A stretch of DNA of 34,267 nt from Ruminococcaceae bacterium UBA7127 (GCA_002493005.1 DKXL01000032.1:12189-46455); one strand, 5' to 3'. Shown: positions 6,199-15,153, counted from the first letter of the stretch. Made by a program: numbers and translations. Notes: generated by a model from the sequence alone, not told the origin.

Positions 6199-6841
6199 AT
6201 TTTATTAGGCTTTTGATGGATTTGCGGTCTGCAAGTATCAGCAGAGTTTCGTTTTCCAAAAACATATGGTCAGGGCTGGGCAAAGGATAAATTGTATCGT
6301 TAATCTTTGTTGCAAGAATGCTCACATTGTATCGATTGCGCACAGATTTTTCCACAATAGTTTTGCCTATCCAGTTTTCGGGTACGCCGATTTCAAAAAT
6401 ACCGACATCGTCGGTAAGCTCAATATAATCAAAAAGATTATTTGCGCCATATCTGACCGCAAGCCGCTCTGCCATTTCCTTTTCTGCATACACAACATTG
6501 TCTGCTCCGTTTCTGAGCAGCAGCTTTCTGTGAACCTCGCGGCTTGCCCTTGCAAGAATATGCTTTGCGCCGTAATCCTTGAGCAAAACGGTAATTTCAA
6601 GTGCTGTCTGAAAATTATCACCGATAGCCACAACGCACAAATCGAAGTTCTCAACACCCAAAGTTTCGATAAATCCCTCGTCAGCAGCATTGCCAATCTG
6701 AACGTTATCTATTATATTAACAGCGTTATCGGCGCGCTCTTCGCTTATATCAACAGCCAGCACCCTGTCGCCCTGTTCAATAAGCTTTTTTGCCATGTGT
6801 CTGCCAAATCTTCCCAATCCTATAATTAAAACTGATTTCAT
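6197..6841 (-). CDS. ktrA: Potassium uptake regulatory subunit, KtrA/TrkA family
   Basis: 214 residues from the ATG at 6841 (AAAGGAAACATATT upstream); the longer frame adds an unsupported N-terminus. Residues 1-120 form an RCK_N Rossmann domain with GLGRFGRHMAKKL near the start and an acidic strand end (LAVDISEERA), as expected for NAD(H)/ATP binding. Residues about 135-214 form an RCK_C domain (IFEIGVPENWIGKTI), where the KtrA family binds c-di-AMP. It would form the cytoplasmic gating ring on the membrane subunit encoded just upstream (6913-8286), 71 nt away and probably co-transcribed. The length fits KtrA/KtrC (about 220) rather than two-domain TrkA (about 450). Confidence 0.92.
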   Translation of the reverse strand: MKSVLIIGLGRFGRHMAKKLIEQGDRVLAVDISEERADNAVNIIDNVQIGNAADEGFIETLGVENFDLCVVAIGDNFQTALEITVLLKDYGAKHILARASREVHRKLLLRNGADNVVYAEKEMAERLAVRYGANNLFDYIELTDDVGIFEIGVPENWIGKTIVEKSVRNRYNVSILATKINDTIYPLPSPDHMFLENETLLILADRKSIKSLIK

Positions 6842-6912
6842 AATATGTTTCCTTTCTGAAAAAAGCGTATCTAAAAACAGTATTGACAAATTCTAAAGTT
6901 TTTAGACAATCC

Positions 6913-8286
6913 TTAACCAATCTGTATCTTTTCAAGCGGTTTTTGTGACTGCGGACGGCTCTTGTAGGATGAAATGGCAAAAAGCATGGTAAGCGATCCC
7001 ACTCTGCCAAACAGCATAAGCAAAATCAGCAACACAGAAGATACTGCGCCGAGCGACGGCGTTATTCCTGTTGTAAGGCCGACCGTTGCAACCGCCGAAA
7101 CGCTTTCAAAAAGTGCATTGATAAACGGAATATCTTCAATAGTTGCAATAACAACTGCTACGCCTGCGCCAAGCAAAATATATAGTACAAACACGCACAT
7201 AGCAAGCCTTGTTGTGCTTTCGTCAAGCCGTCTGCCAAACATCTCAGCTGACTTTCTGCGCTTAAAAGTACTTATAACAGACGAAATCAACACCGCAAAT
7301 GTTGTTGTTTTCATACCGCCGGCAGTAGAACCGGGCGAACCGCCGATTACCATAAGCAAAATCATTATAAACAAGCCCGAATGTGTCATCTGAGCAAGGT
7401 CTATAGTGTTAAATCCCGCTGTTCTTGCCGAAATCGACTGAAACAGCGCACCGCCTGCCTGAGCAAACACCGAGTTGCCTCTGCCGCCCGACGCCTTCAT
7501 CTCAACAAGATAGAGCACGAGTGCGCCGCCGAAAATCAGCGACAGGCTGCTGGCCACAACAACCTTTGTCTGAAGGCGAAATCTGCTGAATCTAAAGCGA
7601 CAGTCGATTAAATCTCTCCACACAAAAAAGCCTAAACCGCCGACCACTATCAGGACAGAGATAACAATGCAGGCATAAACATCAGCCGCAAGATGCGTAA
7701 GCGACGAAAAATCTCCTCCGCCGCCCATCAGGTCAAAGCCAGCGTTGCAAAACGCCGAAACACTGTGAAACAGAGAGAACCACAGACCCTTAAAAAATCC
7801 AAAGCGGGGACAAAAATCAAACGCCAGAAGTATTGTTCCCAACAACTCAACAATAAGCGTGCCCAACAGAACAAATCGGGTCATTCTGACAATACCGCCA
7901 AGCTGCGGAGCGGCGATTGAGTTTTGCATAATCTCACGTGATGCAAGACCGATTTTCTTTTTGGTAACCGAAATCGCCGAAATGCATATAGTCATAAAAC
8001 CCATACCGCCGATTTGAATAAGACCAAGAATAACTCCCTGACCAAACAGCGACCAATAATTATGAGTATCAAATTTAATAAGTCCGGTCACGCACACCGC
8101 AGACGTTGCCGTAAAGCACGACTGCATAAACGGTGCGCCCTTGCCGCTGCGTGATGAAATCGGCAGACACAATAAAAGTGTTCCAATCAAAATCAGCACA
8201 ACAAATCCCAAGAGTATTATCTTCATAGGTGACAATCGTGAAAGTGTTTTTTTGCCAAAGCCCAATATATCAGGAATTGTAATCAT
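6913..8286 (-). CDS. ktrB: Potassium uptake membrane subunit, KtrB/TrkH family
   Basis: About 457 residues of integral membrane protein with the four pore repeats of the Trk/Ktr/HKT superfamily: AVCVTGLI, AFCNAGFDL, ARTAGFNTID and AVATVGLTTG, each with the selectivity glycine. The gating loop IGGSPGSTAGGMKTTT precedes the last quarter. The length matches KtrB (about 450). Start choice is uncertain: ATG at 8286 has GGAG directly against it, and TTG at 8292 is in frame just upstream; neither has ideal spacing. It is followed by ktrA, forming a Na+-dependent K+ uptake system. No c-di-AMP riboswitch could be recognised in the short leader. Confidence 0.93.
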   Translation of the reverse strand: MITIPDILGFGKKTLSRLSPMKIILLGFVVLILIGTLLLCLPISSRSGKGAPFMQSCFTATSAVCVTGLIKFDTHNYWSLFGQGVILGLIQIGGMGFMTICISAISVTKKKIGLASREIMQNSIAAPQLGGIVRMTRFVLLGTLIVELLGTILLAFDFCPRFGFFKGLWFSLFHSVSAFCNAGFDLMGGGGDFSSLTHLAADVYACIVISVLIVVGGLGFFVWRDLIDCRFRFSRFRLQTKVVVASSLSLIFGGALVLYLVEMKASGGRGNSVFAQAGGALFQSISARTAGFNTIDLAQMTHSGLFIMILLMVIGGSPGSTAGGMKTTTFAVLISSVISTFKRRKSAEMFGRRLDESTTRLAMCVFVLYILLGAGVAVVIATIEDIPFINALFESVSAVATVGLTTGITPSLGAVSSVLLILLMLFGRVGSLTMLFAISSYKSRPQSQKPLEKIQIG

Positions 8287-8367
8287 CTCCAAGTATTATT
8301 ATAAAGATATGTTATCACATAATTTTAAATTTAACAATATTTTCCCATCAAATCAAATATTTTAATA

Positions 8368-8396
8368 TTGAACAAAATAATGGAAACTGATAATAT
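8368..8396 (+). promoter_or_regulatory. Promoter of the nucleotidyltransferase gene
   Basis: TTGAAC (8368-8373), 17-nt spacer, TAATAT (8391-8396), with CTGA before the -10. The start codon is 21 nt downstream and is preceded by TAGGAGGTG. Confidence 0.7.
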
Positions 8397-8417
8397 TGCA
8401 GTATAGGAGGTGTCGAA

Positions 8418-9212
8418 ATGACATTTAATTTTAATGATAAAAATTTTTCGGATATTATCAGTTCACTCTATAATATTGACGAGGTAGACGCTGTCGCTCT
8501 CGGCGGCTCAAGGGCAACGAACGCAAACGACCAAAAATCAGACTATGACATTTATGTTTACTGCACCAAGGAGTTAACCAACGAGCAAAAAAGCGCCGCT
8601 TTGCTCAAGCACTGCCGTGAAGCCGAAATCGGCAACCATTACTGGGAGCTTGAGGACAACTGTGTTATGAACAACGGAATTTGTATTGATATAATATACC
8701 GCAGTCTTGGAATGTTTGAACAGTACATTGAAATGATAACAAAGGAAGGCAAAGCATTTAATGGGTATACCACATGCTTTTGGCACAACATAGTGACAAG
8801 CAGGGTACTATTTGACAAGTCGGGTGCTTTTACAAGATTCAAGCAGGACTGCACCATCGATTATCCCGACAAGCTCAGAAAAAATATTATTGAAAATAAC
8901 CGTAAGCTATTAGGCGGCGTACTGCCGTCATACGACAAACAAATTCTCAAAGCACAGCAACGAGGCGATCTTGTGAGCGTTCACCACAGAATCACAGAAT
9001 TTCTTGCCAGCTATTTTGATATCATATTTGCACTAAACAAAGTTATGCATCCGGGCGAAAAGCGACTTGTTGCACTGTGCAAGGAAAAATGTGCTGTTTT
9101 GCCGGAGGACTTTGAGGAGAACATCAACGCTCTGCTTGCCTCGGTAACCCGAGGAGATTCACACAGGATTGTTGAAGATATAATCGATAAGCTCGACAAG
9201 GTTTTGGAATAA
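8418..9212 (+). CDS. Nucleotidyltransferase with DUF4037-like C-terminal part
   Basis: 264 residues from an ATG with a strong AGGAGGTG site. Residues 28-46 read LGGSRATNANDQKSDYDIY, the GS...DxD signature of the polymerase-beta nucleotidyltransferase fold that binds two metal ions. A third acidic residue in the strand CIDIIYR (around residue 93) fits the fold. The C-terminal half (HRITEFLASYFDIIFALN, HPGEKRL) resembles the helical DUF4037 domain. Members include antibiotic adenylyltransferases and many proteins of unknown substrate. Being single-gene with its own promoter and terminator, the context gives no substrate hint. Confidence 0.8.
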   Translation: MTFNFNDKNFSDIISSLYNIDEVDAVALGGSRATNANDQKSDYDIYVYCTKELTNEQKSAALLKHCREAEIGNHYWELEDNCVMNNGICIDIIYRSLGMFEQYIEMITKEGKAFNGYTTCFWHNIVTSRVLFDKSGAFTRFKQDCTIDYPDKLRKNIIENNRKLLGGVLPSYDKQILKAQQRGDLVSVHHRITEFLASYFDIIFALNKVMHPGEKRLVALCKEKCAVLPEDFEENINALLASVTRGDSHRIVEDIIDKLDKVLE

Positions 9213-9250
9213 ATACAGGCTTACTAATACTAATCTCTAATTAAATACAG

Positions 9251-9288
9251 GGAGCTGACAGCCATAAGGTTGTCAGCTCCTTGTTTTT
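9251..9288 (+). terminator. Rho-independent terminator after the nucleotidyltransferase gene
   Basis: GGAGCTGACA (9251-9260), 10-nt loop, TGTCAGCTCC (9271-9280) form a perfect 10-bp stem, followed by TTGTTTTTAT on the plus strand. The convergent ribF stop codon (9273-9275) lies inside the right arm. Confidence 0.85.
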
Positions 9289-10202
9289 ATTTCATCAAAA
9301 ATAATCTTCGCCGTTTTTGCATTTTCAAAAATTGCACTTTTCAGCATATCGATATTATCAAACTTTTTTTCCTCTCGCACAAAATCAAGAAGTCTGATAT
9401 CGGCAGTTTCGCCGTAAATCTCCCCACCCTTGTAATCCGGCATCCAGGTTTCGCACAACGGCGCAAATTTGCCGACTGTAGGCTTAACGCCGATATTTGT
9501 CACTCCGCAGTAAACATCACCGTTTTCAAGCGTTACCGCCGAAGCGTATACGCCAAACCGAGGCACAACAAGTTCAGGGCACAGTGGCTGGTTTATGGTG
9601 GGAGTTCCAAGCTGTCTGCCAAGCCTTTTGCCATGCTCTATTGTTGAGCAAAATCCAAAATCAGAACCGAGCAGTTCGTTAGCTCTGCGCACCTTTCCCT
9701 CGCCTATAAGCCCTCTTATCAGCGTCGACGACACAACCTCGCCCTTGCTTATTTCGGGCGGCACAACCACCGCTTCAATATTATGTGATGCACACAGACG
9801 TTTCAGCGTTTCGCTGTCGCCCTCGCCGTTTTTTCCAAAGCGATAGTTAAATCCGCAGACTGCGAATTTTGCACGAAGCCGTTTTGCAAGTATCTCGCTC
9901 ACAAACTCCTCCGCACTCATATTCATAATTGCTTTAAAGTCAGCGCAAACCGTGTGCTCAATACCGATTTCATCAAGTATTTCCATTTTGTCTGCCTCGG
10001 ATACAAGCGCACTTTCGGATGTTTTTTTCAAAATACTCTTGGGACTTTGGGCAAACGTAAAGCAAAGCGGAACAAGTCCGTTTTTCTTTTGCGCTACAAC
10101 CTGTCCGAGCACTTTTCTGTGGCCTATGTGCAAGCCGTCAAAAAAGCCAAGCGCCACCGCTGTATTAAATTGTTCGGGTACTATTTCATTAAATTTTTGC
10201 AT
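9273..10202 (-). CDS. ribF: Bifunctional riboflavin kinase / FAD synthetase
   Basis: 309 residues, the usual length for RibF (300-320), from the ATG at 10202 with AGGAA upstream. The N-terminal FAD synthetase half has LGFFDGLHIGHRKVL (residues 18-32, HxGH nucleotidyltransferase motif) and SSTLIRGLIGEGKV. The C-terminal riboflavin kinase half has HGKRLGRQLGTPTIN (the GxPTxN motif), and later GVTNIGVKPTV. It converts riboflavin to FMN and then FAD in the cytoplasm. It follows the NUDIX gene by 16 nt and is clearly co-transcribed. In many Firmicutes ribF follows truB; that is not the case here. Confidence 0.95.
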   Translation of the reverse strand: MQKFNEIVPEQFNTAVALGFFDGLHIGHRKVLGQVVAQKKNGLVPLCFTFAQSPKSILKKTSESALVSEADKMEILDEIGIEHTVCADFKAIMNMSAEEFVSEILAKRLRAKFAVCGFNYRFGKNGEGDSETLKRLCASHNIEAVVVPPEISKGEVVSSTLIRGLIGEGKVRRANELLGSDFGFCSTIEHGKRLGRQLGTPTINQPLCPELVVPRFGVYASAVTLENGDVYCGVTNIGVKPTVGKFAPLCETWMPDYKGGEIYGETADIRLLDFVREEKKFDNIDMLKSAIFENAKTAKIIFDEIKTRS

Positions 10203-10218
10203 ATATATTTCCTATAGC

Positions 10219-10764
10219 TTAGATTTTGCCGCTGTTTAAAAGTGCAGCGGCTTTAAGAATGGCAATTTGTGTTTTTGAGTCCGGAATTTGATTGTTAAGC
10301 ACCATTTCCACAGCTTTTGAAAACGGCAGCTTTTCAACATTCAAAAACTCTCCGTCGTCAAGCTGTTGCTGTTTAAAATCCTTGATTCTGCAAGCATAAA
10401 GATATATTATCTCGGACGTATATCCGGGAGAGGGGTATACCTGACCAAGCGAAATATATGAATATCCTTCTGCTCCGATTTCTTCCAAAAGCTCTCTCTT
10501 TCCGTTTTCAAGCGGAGTCGAGCCTTTTTCAAGCTTTCCGGCAGGCAATTCAAAGACCACCTCTTTGTACGGATATCTAAACTGCCTTACAAAATAAATA
10601 TTGTTCTCACCGTCAAGCGCAAGTACCGCCACTCCGCCGGGATGATTTACAACTTCTCGCTTTGAGTGTGAACCGTCGGGCAGTTCTACGTCGTCAAGTG
10701 TAATATTAAGAATCTTGCCCTCAAATATATTTTTGCTGTCAAGAGTTTTTTCGCAAAGCTCCAT
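10219..10764 (-). CDS. NUDIX hydrolase, ADP-ribose pyrophosphatase-like
   Basis: 181 residues from the ATG at 10764 with an AGGAGG site 7-8 nt upstream. The NUDIX box is GKLEKGSTPLENGKRELLEE followed by IGAEG, and REXXEEXG is intact. Compared with the consensus GX5EX7REUXEEXGU, the first glutamate is a serine (GS instead of GE), a non-canonical substitution. The preceding LALDGENNIYFVRQFRYPYK fits the ADP-ribose pyrophosphatase family (COG0494), as does PGYTSEIIYLY. It would hydrolyse ADP-ribose to AMP and ribose 5-phosphate. It is the first gene of a two-gene operon with ribF; both act in adenine-nucleotide cofactor metabolism. Confidence 0.9.
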   Translation of the reverse strand: MELCEKTLDSKNIFEGKILNITLDDVELPDGSHSKREVVNHPGGVAVLALDGENNIYFVRQFRYPYKEVVFELPAGKLEKGSTPLENGKRELLEEIGAEGYSYISLGQVYPSPGYTSEIIYLYACRIKDFKQQQLDDGEFLNVEKLPFSKAVEMVLNNQIPDSKTQIAILKAAALLNSGKI

Positions 10765-10887
10765 AACCTGCCTCCTATTGCCGCTCGCTTTCTACTATAT
10801 TACGTTATTATATTTTGTTGGTTGCTCAGTTTATGATTACCGTCAACAACCGGCAACGATAAATTTCAAAAAAGAAAGGAAACTTCT

Positions 10888-11781
10888 ATGTCAGACTATA
10901 ATATTTTTCCCGATCATGCCACACGAAAAACTATAATAGATGATATTTGCAAAAATTATAGCTTTGTAAGGCACTCCTATGCCGGCAAAAGCGTTTGCGG
11001 ACGGTGCATTGACGTACTGCACATAGGCAATACCAAAAACCGAGTGCTGTACTGCGGCGGTTTTCACGGTTCAGAATATCTCACAATACTCGCTTTGCTC
11101 AAATTCTTTGAGGAATGCTGTGAGGCAGTCAAGAACCATACCTCTGTATACAAGTACAAAATCGGAGATTTTCTAAGTATCCGAGGGCTGACAATCGTTC
11201 CGTGCGTAAATCCCGACGGAGTCGAAATTGCACTCAACGGCAGCAGTGCCGCAATGAAATACAAGCCCCTTGTTGACAAGGTTTGCACCAATACATACAA
11301 ATGGCAGGCAAATGCAAGGGGAGTTGACATAAATCATAATTTTAACGCAGGCTGGTGCGCGCTAAAGCAACGTGAATTAAGCCGAAACATCAAATGTCCT
11401 GCTCCCACGCGCTACGGCGGAACCCGCCCCGAAAGTGAGCCTGAAACCAAGGCGCTCACGGCTCTTTGCAAAAATATTAACTTTGAAAGAGCGCTTGCAC
11501 TGCACAGTCAGGGGCGTGAAATCTACTGTTCATTCGGCAGAAATACCCCTGTTTTAAGTTTTCGCCTTGCATCACAATTCTCTCAGGCAAGCGGCTATAA
11601 CATAGCATTTCCCGAAGAAATTGCAACCGGCGGAGGATTTAAGGATTGGTTTATCGAAAAGTTCCGCCGTCCGGCACTTACCATAGAGATGGGGCTCGGC
11701 GAGAATCCTCTTCCGTTGTCGGACTTTGAAAGTGAATACAAAATTCTGCAAAGCATACTGTGCCTTGGCGTTGTAGTCTGA
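10888..11781 (+). CDS. M14 family zinc carboxypeptidase-like protein, cytoplasmic
   Basis: 297 residues from an ATG with AAAGGAAAC upstream. The M14 fold is shown by GGFHGSEY around residues 57-64 (HxxE zinc ligands), VNPDGVEIAL around 109-118, NARGVDINHNF around 143-153 (RGVDxNxNF substrate-binding motif), GGTRPESEPET around 175-185, the third zinc ligand in ALHSQG around 208-213, and TIEMG with the catalytic glutamate near residue 267. The spacing fits the gamma-D-glutamyl-meso-diaminopimelate peptidase I-like branch. There is no signal peptide or cell-wall-binding LysM, so it probably trims imported muropeptides in the cytoplasm; this is inference. A single gene, divergent from the NUDIX/ribF operon. 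Confidence 0.88.
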   Translation: MSDYNIFPDHATRKTIIDDICKNYSFVRHSYAGKSVCGRCIDVLHIGNTKNRVLYCGGFHGSEYLTILALLKFFEECCEAVKNHTSVYKYKIGDFLSIRGLTIVPCVNPDGVEIALNGSSAAMKYKPLVDKVCTNTYKWQANARGVDINHNFNAGWCALKQRELSRNIKCPAPTRYGGTRPESEPETKALTALCKNINFERALALHSQGREIYCSFGRNTPVLSFRLASQFSQASGYNIAFPEEIATGGGFKDWFIEKFRRPALTIEMGLGENPLPLSDFESEYKILQSILCLGVVV

Positions 11782-11858
11782 CAGTCGGCAATCAATTATG
11801 TCAAAGCACCCCAAAACAAGACGCTTCTGTCCAAAACGGATTTACTCTATGCAATATA

Positions 11859-12680
11859 TTAATGTTTCTCTGCATTTTGCCGTGATAATTCGTCGAGCTT
11901 CTGCCTTGCCTCTTTTGCTATAGCCAGCGTTGCCCCGTTCTCTGCAACAAACCTAAATGAATATTTTGCATCTTCTATTCTTCCTGTTTTTAGATATAAT
12001 TCTCCTAACATATAATGAATACTCACCTTTTCGATCATATGGGGAGCATTGGAATATTCATCACACAAAATCTCTTCAAGTCTATCATAACAGCCACACT
12101 GCAAATTAATGTTAGCTGTATGACAGTTGTAAATATGAAGGCATCTTTCCTGTCCCGCAGGCTTCTTTATTTCATTATCAATTATATGCTTCATAATTGA
12201 TAACGTCTGCTTAGCGTTTTGAGTATCATTCTCATGTTCAAAAACCGATGTCCACACCGAATAATATAACGCTCTGTTAAGGCTATCCGAAATATCTGCA
12301 ACATCCAGACTGCGAAGTGCATTTTTGGCATTATTAGTGTCACCGGCGTCAGCATATCCTGCCGCAAGATTAACTATAACTAATGCCCTCGCCCTTTTGC
12401 TTTTTGACCTCTGCAAAAGCGGATAGTATTCGTTAATAAACTTAACAGCGTCGCAATCGTTGTTAAGCAATTCCGTCAGTTTGTTGTGCTTATATGTAGC
12501 AGCTATCCCAAAGGCAAATAAAAGCACAAAATAGATAATCCAAAATATCAAAAGCGAAACGTAAAACTCGGTATTCATATCACAAAAAATAAAATAGCTG
12601 CTAAACCCCAACCATATTGCACCCAAAACGCTAAACACAATTATTTGAACGATTCTAAGCTTTTTAAACCAACTAACCAT
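11859..12680 (-). CDS. Membrane protein with TPR-like cytoplasmic part, unknown function
   Basis: 273 residues from the ATG at 12680 with GGTGA 6 nt upstream. Two hydrophobic segments (about residues 11-31 and 41-62) form a hairpin in the membrane. The rest is alpha-helical with repeats of the TPR type: LVIVNLAAGYADAGDTNNAKN, and near the end IHYMLGELYLKTGRIEDAKY and SFRFVAENG. I do not recognise a named family; TPR proteins serve as scaffolds. It lies between the convergent M14 gene and asnB and has no obvious functional partner. Confidence 0.8.
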   Translation of the reverse strand: MVSWFKKLRIVQIIVFSVLGAIWLGFSSYFIFCDMNTEFYVSLLIFWIIYFVLLFAFGIAATYKHNKLTELLNNDCDAVKFINEYYPLLQRSKSKRARALVIVNLAAGYADAGDTNNAKNALRSLDVADISDSLNRALYYSVWTSVFEHENDTQNAKQTLSIMKHIIDNEIKKPAGQERCLHIYNCHTANINLQCGCYDRLEEILCDEYSNAPHMIEKVSIHYMLGELYLKTGRIEDAKYSFRFVAENGATLAIAKEARQKLDELSRQNAEKH

Positions 12681-12707
12681 ATCTTCACCGCCATAGCACT
12701 ATATTTT

Positions 12708-12730
12708 AAGGGCAACACAGCGTTGCCCTT
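12708..12730 (-). other. Hairpin directly after asnB, no T-run
   Basis: AAGGGCAAC (12708-12716), loop ACAGC, GTTGCCCTT (12722-12730) form a perfect 9-bp stem 4 nt after the asnB stop. The minus strand then reads AAAATATAG, so it is not a classical terminator. The GGCAAC...GTTGCC arms resemble the palindrome seen at 741-755. It may be an RNA 3' stabiliser or a further REP relative. Confidence 0.45.
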
Positions 12731-12734
12731 AATT

Positions 12735-15032
12735 TTATTCACTGTCTTTATCTTCGTCAAAAAAGCTGATTGAGCTTAATATATTGTCAACAGCCTCGTC
12801 CGAAATTACATTTGGCTCGTCAAGGTATTTTGAGCGCTTTTCAATGCCGTCAATAGCAATCTGAACCTGCTCAATAGGATCGTCGGTTTTGCGAGGTGCG
12901 TCATATATTTCGTTATCCTCAGGATTAGAAATATTAACATACTCCTCAGCCTTATCCTGCTCCGGCTGAACAGGCTCTTCATCGTCTTCAATAAGAGCCG
13001 GCTCACTGCCGTCATCAACTTCGGCAGATTCCTGAACACCCGACTTGTCAACGCCAAAGTCAGGCGCATCATAATTTTCGTCAATCGCTTCAGCCGCAGC
13101 CATAATCAGCTCGCCGGGAGCGTCAATCTGCTTTTCACGTCTTGCCTCAGCAACTGCCTTAAGCTCATCAAGGTGATTTACAGGCTTTTCGACCTTGTTT
13201 GAATCATCGTCAAAATAAATATCATACCATACAAGGAATACATAAACCGTCCATACTCGGCGGCTGTTGTCCTCCTTGCCGCTGAAATGCTCGTCAAGCC
13301 ACGCAACAAGTGTGTCTGTGTTAAAGAACTTCTCGGCAGTTTTGCCCTTAAACTTGGTTTTAACAACATTATAATATTTTTCGTCACGCAGCCATACTCG
13401 TGTAGGCACAGGAAAACCGAGCTTTTCCTTTTCGGCTGTAGCCTCAGGCATATGACGAACAGCTGCCTTGCGCATTGCGTACTTTGTGTTGCTCTTGTTG
13501 CAGCGCAGACTTGTCGGCAGCGACGACGCAACCTTGAACACCTCTTTGTCAAGGAACGGTACTCTCAGCTCAAGAGAATTCGCCATACTCATTCTGTCTG
13601 CTTTAAGCAGAATATCGCCAACCATCCACATATTAATGTCAAGATACTGCATTTTGGTAACATCATCATACTTGCGGCAGCGATAATAATATTTTCTTGT
13701 ATAGTCCTGCGGACGGGTAGCAATGGACGGATCCTTTAGCAAATCCTTCTTCTGCTTGTAATCATACATAAACGCATTGCCGATATATCTTTCCTCAAGC
13801 GGGTCGCAGGCACGAATAAGATAATCTCTGCCCTTGATGTCAGGGAGCTTTTTGCACACCGCTCTTATTGCCTTGCGGATACAGTGCGGAACAATCGTCT
13901 GATAAATTTTAAACACTCTTGGGTCATTGTAGCAGGTGTAGCCGCCAAACAGCTCATCTGCACCCTCTCCTGAAAGCACAACCTTAACATAGTGACTTGC
14001 AAGCCTTGATACAAAGTACAGCGCAATACACGAAGGGTCAGCAAGCGGCTGATCCATATGGTACTGAACAGTCGGAACAGCATCCCAGAACTCCTCACTT
14101 GAAATAAGGTGAGTGTGGTGCTCAACGCCGATTTTTTCGCTTAAATCTTTTGCCCAGCTTATCTCGTTATATTTTTCGCCAAAGTCAAAGCCAACGGTAA
14201 ACGTCTTTTGGTCTGCAAAATATGTTGAAACATAGCTTGAGTCAACACCGCTTGAAAGAAAACAGCCAACCTCAACATCAGCAATCTTGTGGGCATTTAC
14301 GGAATTTTCAAACACCTTTTCAATCTCGTCAACAGCCTGTTTCTCGGTCATCTCCTCGTTTGGATTAAACCTTGGCTCAAAGTAACGTGTAGTTTCAATC
14401 TCGCCGTCACGATACCACAAGTAGTGACCCGGCATAAGACAATAAACACCTTCAAAAAATGTTTCGGGAGGAACTGCATATTGGAACGAAAGATATGTGT
14501 CAAGAGCCCTCGTGTTGAACCTCTTTTCAAACTTGGGATGCTCAAGAATACTCTTGATTTCGCTGGCATACACAAAGTCATTTCCGATAGTGGTATAGTG
14601 CATCGGCTTGATGCCAAAGAAGTCACGGGCAATAAAAATAGAATTGTCTTTAGTGTTATAAATGGCAAAGCCGAACATTCCCCTAAGGCGGGGAAGCATA
14701 TCCTCCTGCCACTGCTCAAATCCGTGAACAAGCACCTCACTGTCGGCGTCCGTATAGAACTTGTGACCTGCGGCAACAAGTTCTTTTCTCAGCTGGCGAT
14801 AGTTATAAATCTCACCGTTAAAGGTAAGAACAAGAGTCTTATCCTCATTATAAATCGGCTGATGGCCCTGACTTAAATCGATAATAGACAATCTGCGAAA
14901 ACCCATAGAAATATTATCATCAGTAAAGAATCCGTCGGAATCGGGTCCCCTGTGAGTTATGACCTCGGTCATATTTCTGATGACATCTGCTTTATTCTCA
15001 AGCTGTCCTGTAAATCCGCAAATACCGCACAT
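12735..15032 (-). CDS. asnB: Asparagine synthase (glutamine-hydrolysing) with long acidic C-terminal tail
   Basis: 765 residues from the ATG at 15032, chosen because it places the catalytic Cys at position 2 (MCGICGFTG) with an AAAGGGGA ribosome site; an in-frame TTG at 15050 is rejected. Residues 1-200 form the class II glutaminase domain (RHGPDSDG-like region ITHRGPDSDGFF, FNGEIYN). The synthetase domain follows with CFLSSGVDSSYVSTYF around residue 260 (PP-loop SGxDSS) and LSGEGADELFGGYTCY. The known enzyme ends near DIYFDDD, around residue 615. After that come about 150 extra residues, strongly acidic and low-complexity (DNEIYDAPRKTDDPIEQ, SFFDEDKDSE). It makes Asn from Asp, Gln and ATP. 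It has its own promoter upstream. Confidence 0.95.
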   Translation of the reverse strand: MCGICGFTGQLENKADVIRNMTEVITHRGPDSDGFFTDDNISMGFRRLSIIDLSQGHQPIYNEDKTLVLTFNGEIYNYRQLRKELVAAGHKFYTDADSEVLVHGFEQWQEDMLPRLRGMFGFAIYNTKDNSIFIARDFFGIKPMHYTTIGNDFVYASEIKSILEHPKFEKRFNTRALDTYLSFQYAVPPETFFEGVYCLMPGHYLWYRDGEIETTRYFEPRFNPNEEMTEKQAVDEIEKVFENSVNAHKIADVEVGCFLSSGVDSSYVSTYFADQKTFTVGFDFGEKYNEISWAKDLSEKIGVEHHTHLISSEEFWDAVPTVQYHMDQPLADPSCIALYFVSRLASHYVKVVLSGEGADELFGGYTCYNDPRVFKIYQTIVPHCIRKAIRAVCKKLPDIKGRDYLIRACDPLEERYIGNAFMYDYKQKKDLLKDPSIATRPQDYTRKYYYRCRKYDDVTKMQYLDINMWMVGDILLKADRMSMANSLELRVPFLDKEVFKVASSLPTSLRCNKSNTKYAMRKAAVRHMPEATAEKEKLGFPVPTRVWLRDEKYYNVVKTKFKGKTAEKFFNTDTLVAWLDEHFSGKEDNSRRVWTVYVFLVWYDIYFDDDSNKVEKPVNHLDELKAVAEARREKQIDAPGELIMAAAEAIDENYDAPDFGVDKSGVQESAEVDDGSEPALIEDDEEPVQPEQDKAEEYVNISNPEDNEIYDAPRKTDDPIEQVQIAIDGIEKRSKYLDEPNVISDEAVDNILSSISFFDEDKDSE

Positions 15033-15153
15033 ACCAAAATCCCCTTTCAAAGGTTTTATTACAACTCTAAAAAGTTAAGATAATTTAGCTTTCCTTATTA
15101 ATAAATGCTCATTTTGTTCTTCATATTATCAAATCAAAATATATACATATTTA

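Noticed and set aside
8287..8417. Possible c-di-AMP riboswitch ahead of ktrB
   Set aside because: The interval is only about 130 nt, very AT-rich, and shows none of the conserved blocks or stems of the ydaO class.
10765..10887. Possible FMN riboswitch ahead of the NUDIX/ribF operon
   Set aside because: The region is too short and lacks the conserved RFN element sequence; ribF is also not usually FMN-riboswitch controlled.
12708..12730. Hairpin after asnB as a classical terminator
   Set aside because: No T-run follows on the minus strand; reported as a plain hairpin.
13287..14876. Several plus-strand frames of 70-195 codons opposite asnB
   Set aside because: Cysteine/leucine-rich antisense shadows without ribosome sites or family resemblance.
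15033..15153. Possible T-box or other amino-acid riboswitch ahead of asnB
   Set aside because: The leader is about 115 nt, lacks a T-box core (GGTGG-like antiterminator sequence) and has no terminator hairpin before the start codon.
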